17,247 nucleotides of DNA from the NCBI GenBank assembly GCA_018673255.1, contig JABHDC010000220.1, positions 1 through 17,247 on the forward strand, in the 5' to 3' direction. The notes beneath the pieces are model-generated. The model made no database searches. It had not been told where the DNA came from and saw only the letters and a list, made by a program, of their open reading frames with translations. The position numbers and the translations under genes were made by a program. The number at the start of each line of letters is the position of its first letter. The stretch's first letter is position 1. This DNA comes from Gemmatimonadota bacterium (GTDB lineage Bacteria; Latescibacterota; UBA2968; UBA8231). Shown here piece by piece: positions 15,971 to 17,247 of this stretch.

Positions 15971-17247
15971 GTGAGTCTGGTACTGCGCTTCGCGGCGATC
16001 CTCTCTCTGTTGCTGCACCTGTGTGCCTTCTTCGTCGCCGATCAATTGCTCGTCGGCCATGAGGACGATCTCTTTCGTGCCCGCCTGAACCAGGCACCCC
16101 GATTCCTGCCCATTCATCGCGTGCAGACATCACACCCCACTATGCCTCGAACGCAGATACAGTATCAGACGGCAACCCGCGCGACACCTTTGCGGGATCG
16201 TGCTGATTTCACTGCCGTCGACATCACACCGGCTGAAGCGGACGCTCCGGAGCTTCGCCTTGGCACCTCACCTGAAGGTCCAAAAGCAGAGGGCCCGGAG
16301 CTGGCGCTCGAAGAGATGCCCCAGGCGACACAGGGGCTTCTGTCTGACACCGTCGCCAGTCAGAGGCTGGATCTGGTCCGCATCGAAGACATGATCCGTG
16401 CCGACAAGGAGCGGGCCGCCATCATCACCGATCCGGACAGCGTCCGGAAGACGCGTGGCTTCATCAAGTTCACTCCCCTGGCACTGGATGGTGCATGGAG
16501 CTACGCGATCACCGGCCCTGCAACGGCGCCGGAAGCGGGTCGCCCGGTCCTTGAAGATCTGGCCCGCTACATGCGCGACCACACGCAGATCCATGCTCAG
16601 ATCCGTTCGACACCGCTGCAGCGCTTTCACTCCCTGCAGCTGCTGCTGGATCCCATCCATTTCTTTTTTCCCGGACCGCAGCGTGTCTCATTCTCGGATC
16701 CGCGGGTCCGGCTGGATCCGAAGGAACGGGATCTCCTGTTGAGATACCTGAAGGTTGGTGGATTCATCTTCGTCGATGCGGGTTTGACGTCCGACGATCG
16801 CCGCTTTCTCATGTCGATGGTCGAAGTGCTACGGCAGATTGTGGGGACTGATGGTCGGCTCTCTAGGTTGCCTGTGGAGCACCCGATCTACCATGCCTTC
16901 TACAACTACCCCAATGGCTTCCCGAGTGAACACGAACATCCGCTGGTCGAGTATCCCTTTGACGATCCGTGGTATTACCCGGATCGACCGCCGGACTCCT
17001 GGCCACCACGTGGCATGTATGGAATCGATATGGATGGGCGACTCGTCGGTGTCATCAGTGACCTCAGCCTGCATCGTAACTGGATCCCACCGGATGCTGA
17101 ACCCGCTACAGAGGTTGTGGCAGAAGATGAGGAGGACTCAGAGACAGAAACATCAGATCCCTCCCCGAGCCCGTTGTTGTTTCTGCGCCCTGGCACAAAC
17201 ATCATCGTCCATGCCCTCCTGCGACCCGAGGGTTTCACGATCAAACA
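15971..17247 (+). CDS. N-anchored DUF4159 protein (partial, runs off the right edge)
   Basis: An open frame from GTG 15971 to the window end, at least 425 residues, with no stop. The N-terminus (S-L-V-L-R-F-A-A-I-L-S-L-L-L-H-L-C-A-F-F-V) is a membrane anchor or uncleaved signal, followed by a low-complexity linker (about 40-160). The DUF4159 core is recognised by LLRYLKVGGFIFVDAG, LPVEHPIYHAFYNY and GIDMDGRLVGVISD, with NIIVHALLRPEGF at the end. DUF4159 proteins are exported or anchored and often lie near MoxR/BatA-type loci; their function is unknown. An acidic insert rich in Glu, Asp and Ser (about 377-398) interrupts the conserved core. The GTG overlaps the stop of a 12-codon upstream frame (15936-15974), so translational coupling is possible. 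The nearest alternative start, ATG 16142, would remove the membrane segment. Confidence 0.75.
   Translation, partial: MSLVLRFAAILSLLLHLCAFFVADQLLVGHEDDLFRARLNQAPRFLPIHRVQTSHPTMPRTQIQYQTATRATPLRDRADFTAVDITPAEADAPELRLGTSPEGPKAEGPELALEEMPQATQGLLSDTVASQRLDLVRIEDMIRADKERAAIITDPDSVRKTRGFIKFTPLALDGAWSYAITGPATAPEAGRPVLEDLARYMRDHTQIHAQIRSTPLQRFHSLQLLLDPIHFFFPGPQRVSFSDPRVRLDPKERDLLLRYLKVGGFIFVDAGLTSDDRRFLMSMVEVLRQIVGTDGRLSRLPVEHPIYHAFYNYPNGFPSEHEHPLVEYPFDDPWYYPDRPPDSWPPRGMYGIDMDGRLVGVISDLSLHRNWIPPDAEPATEVVAEDEEDSETETSDPSPSPLLFLRPGTNIIVHALLRPEGFTIK

Overview
The window is GC-rich (about 60% by eye) bacterial DNA, densely packed with genes, many overlapping by ATGA or separated by a few bases. There are no rRNA or tRNA genes, no transposase and no CRISPR array. 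The mix of an enolase-superfamily dehydratase, a phytanoyl-CoA-type dioxygenase, a Gfo/Idh/MocA oxidoreductase, a UroD-like protein, secreted DUF362 and LamG proteins, a two-CW protein and DUF4159 resembles the gene content of uncultured Latescibacterota and related heterotrophs. That assignment is an inference from gene content only; no phylogenetic marker is present.

Layout. (1) 1-3305, plus strand: the end of a periplasmic adaptor (CusB/CzcB type) followed by a complete heavy-metal RND pump. (2) 3332-4450, plus strand: a UroD-superfamily protein whose 3' end overlaps the next gene tail to tail. (3) 8239-4420, minus strand: a compact four-gene run, read as Gfo/Idh/MocA oxidoreductase, aldo/keto-reductase-like barrel, phytanoyl-CoA-dioxygenase-like enzyme and galactonate-dehydratase-like enolase-superfamily enzyme. 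(4) 8240-8419: a divergent control region. (5) 8420-15576, plus strand: alpha/beta hydrolase, EamA transporter, a large exported DUF362 multidomain protein, an exported LamG protein and a trypsin-like lipoprotein. (6) 15577-15643: a convergent intergenic region with three 21-bp tandem repeats that run into the next gene. (7) 15862-15644, minus strand: a small two-CW protein, divergent from an N-anchored DUF4159 protein (15971 to the window end).

Working together. The minus-strand genes and the divergent hydrolase/EamA pair look like a catabolic unit: a hydrolase frees or activates a substrate, a permease moves a small organic molecule, and an oxidoreductase, dehydratase and oxygenase process a sugar- or polyol-like acid. 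The substrate cannot be read from the sequence. The DUF362/LamG/protease trio is translationally coupled and every member carries an export signal, so it probably acts outside the cytoplasm. This trio is the best candidate for an undescribed system here.

A recurring theme is familiar folds with altered key residues: a UroD-like protein without the H-x-C pair, an AKR-like barrel lacking three of four catalytic residues, a dehydratase with Glu for the first metal Asp, an RND pump with mixed CusA/CzcA signatures, and a two-CW protein missing its second Trp.
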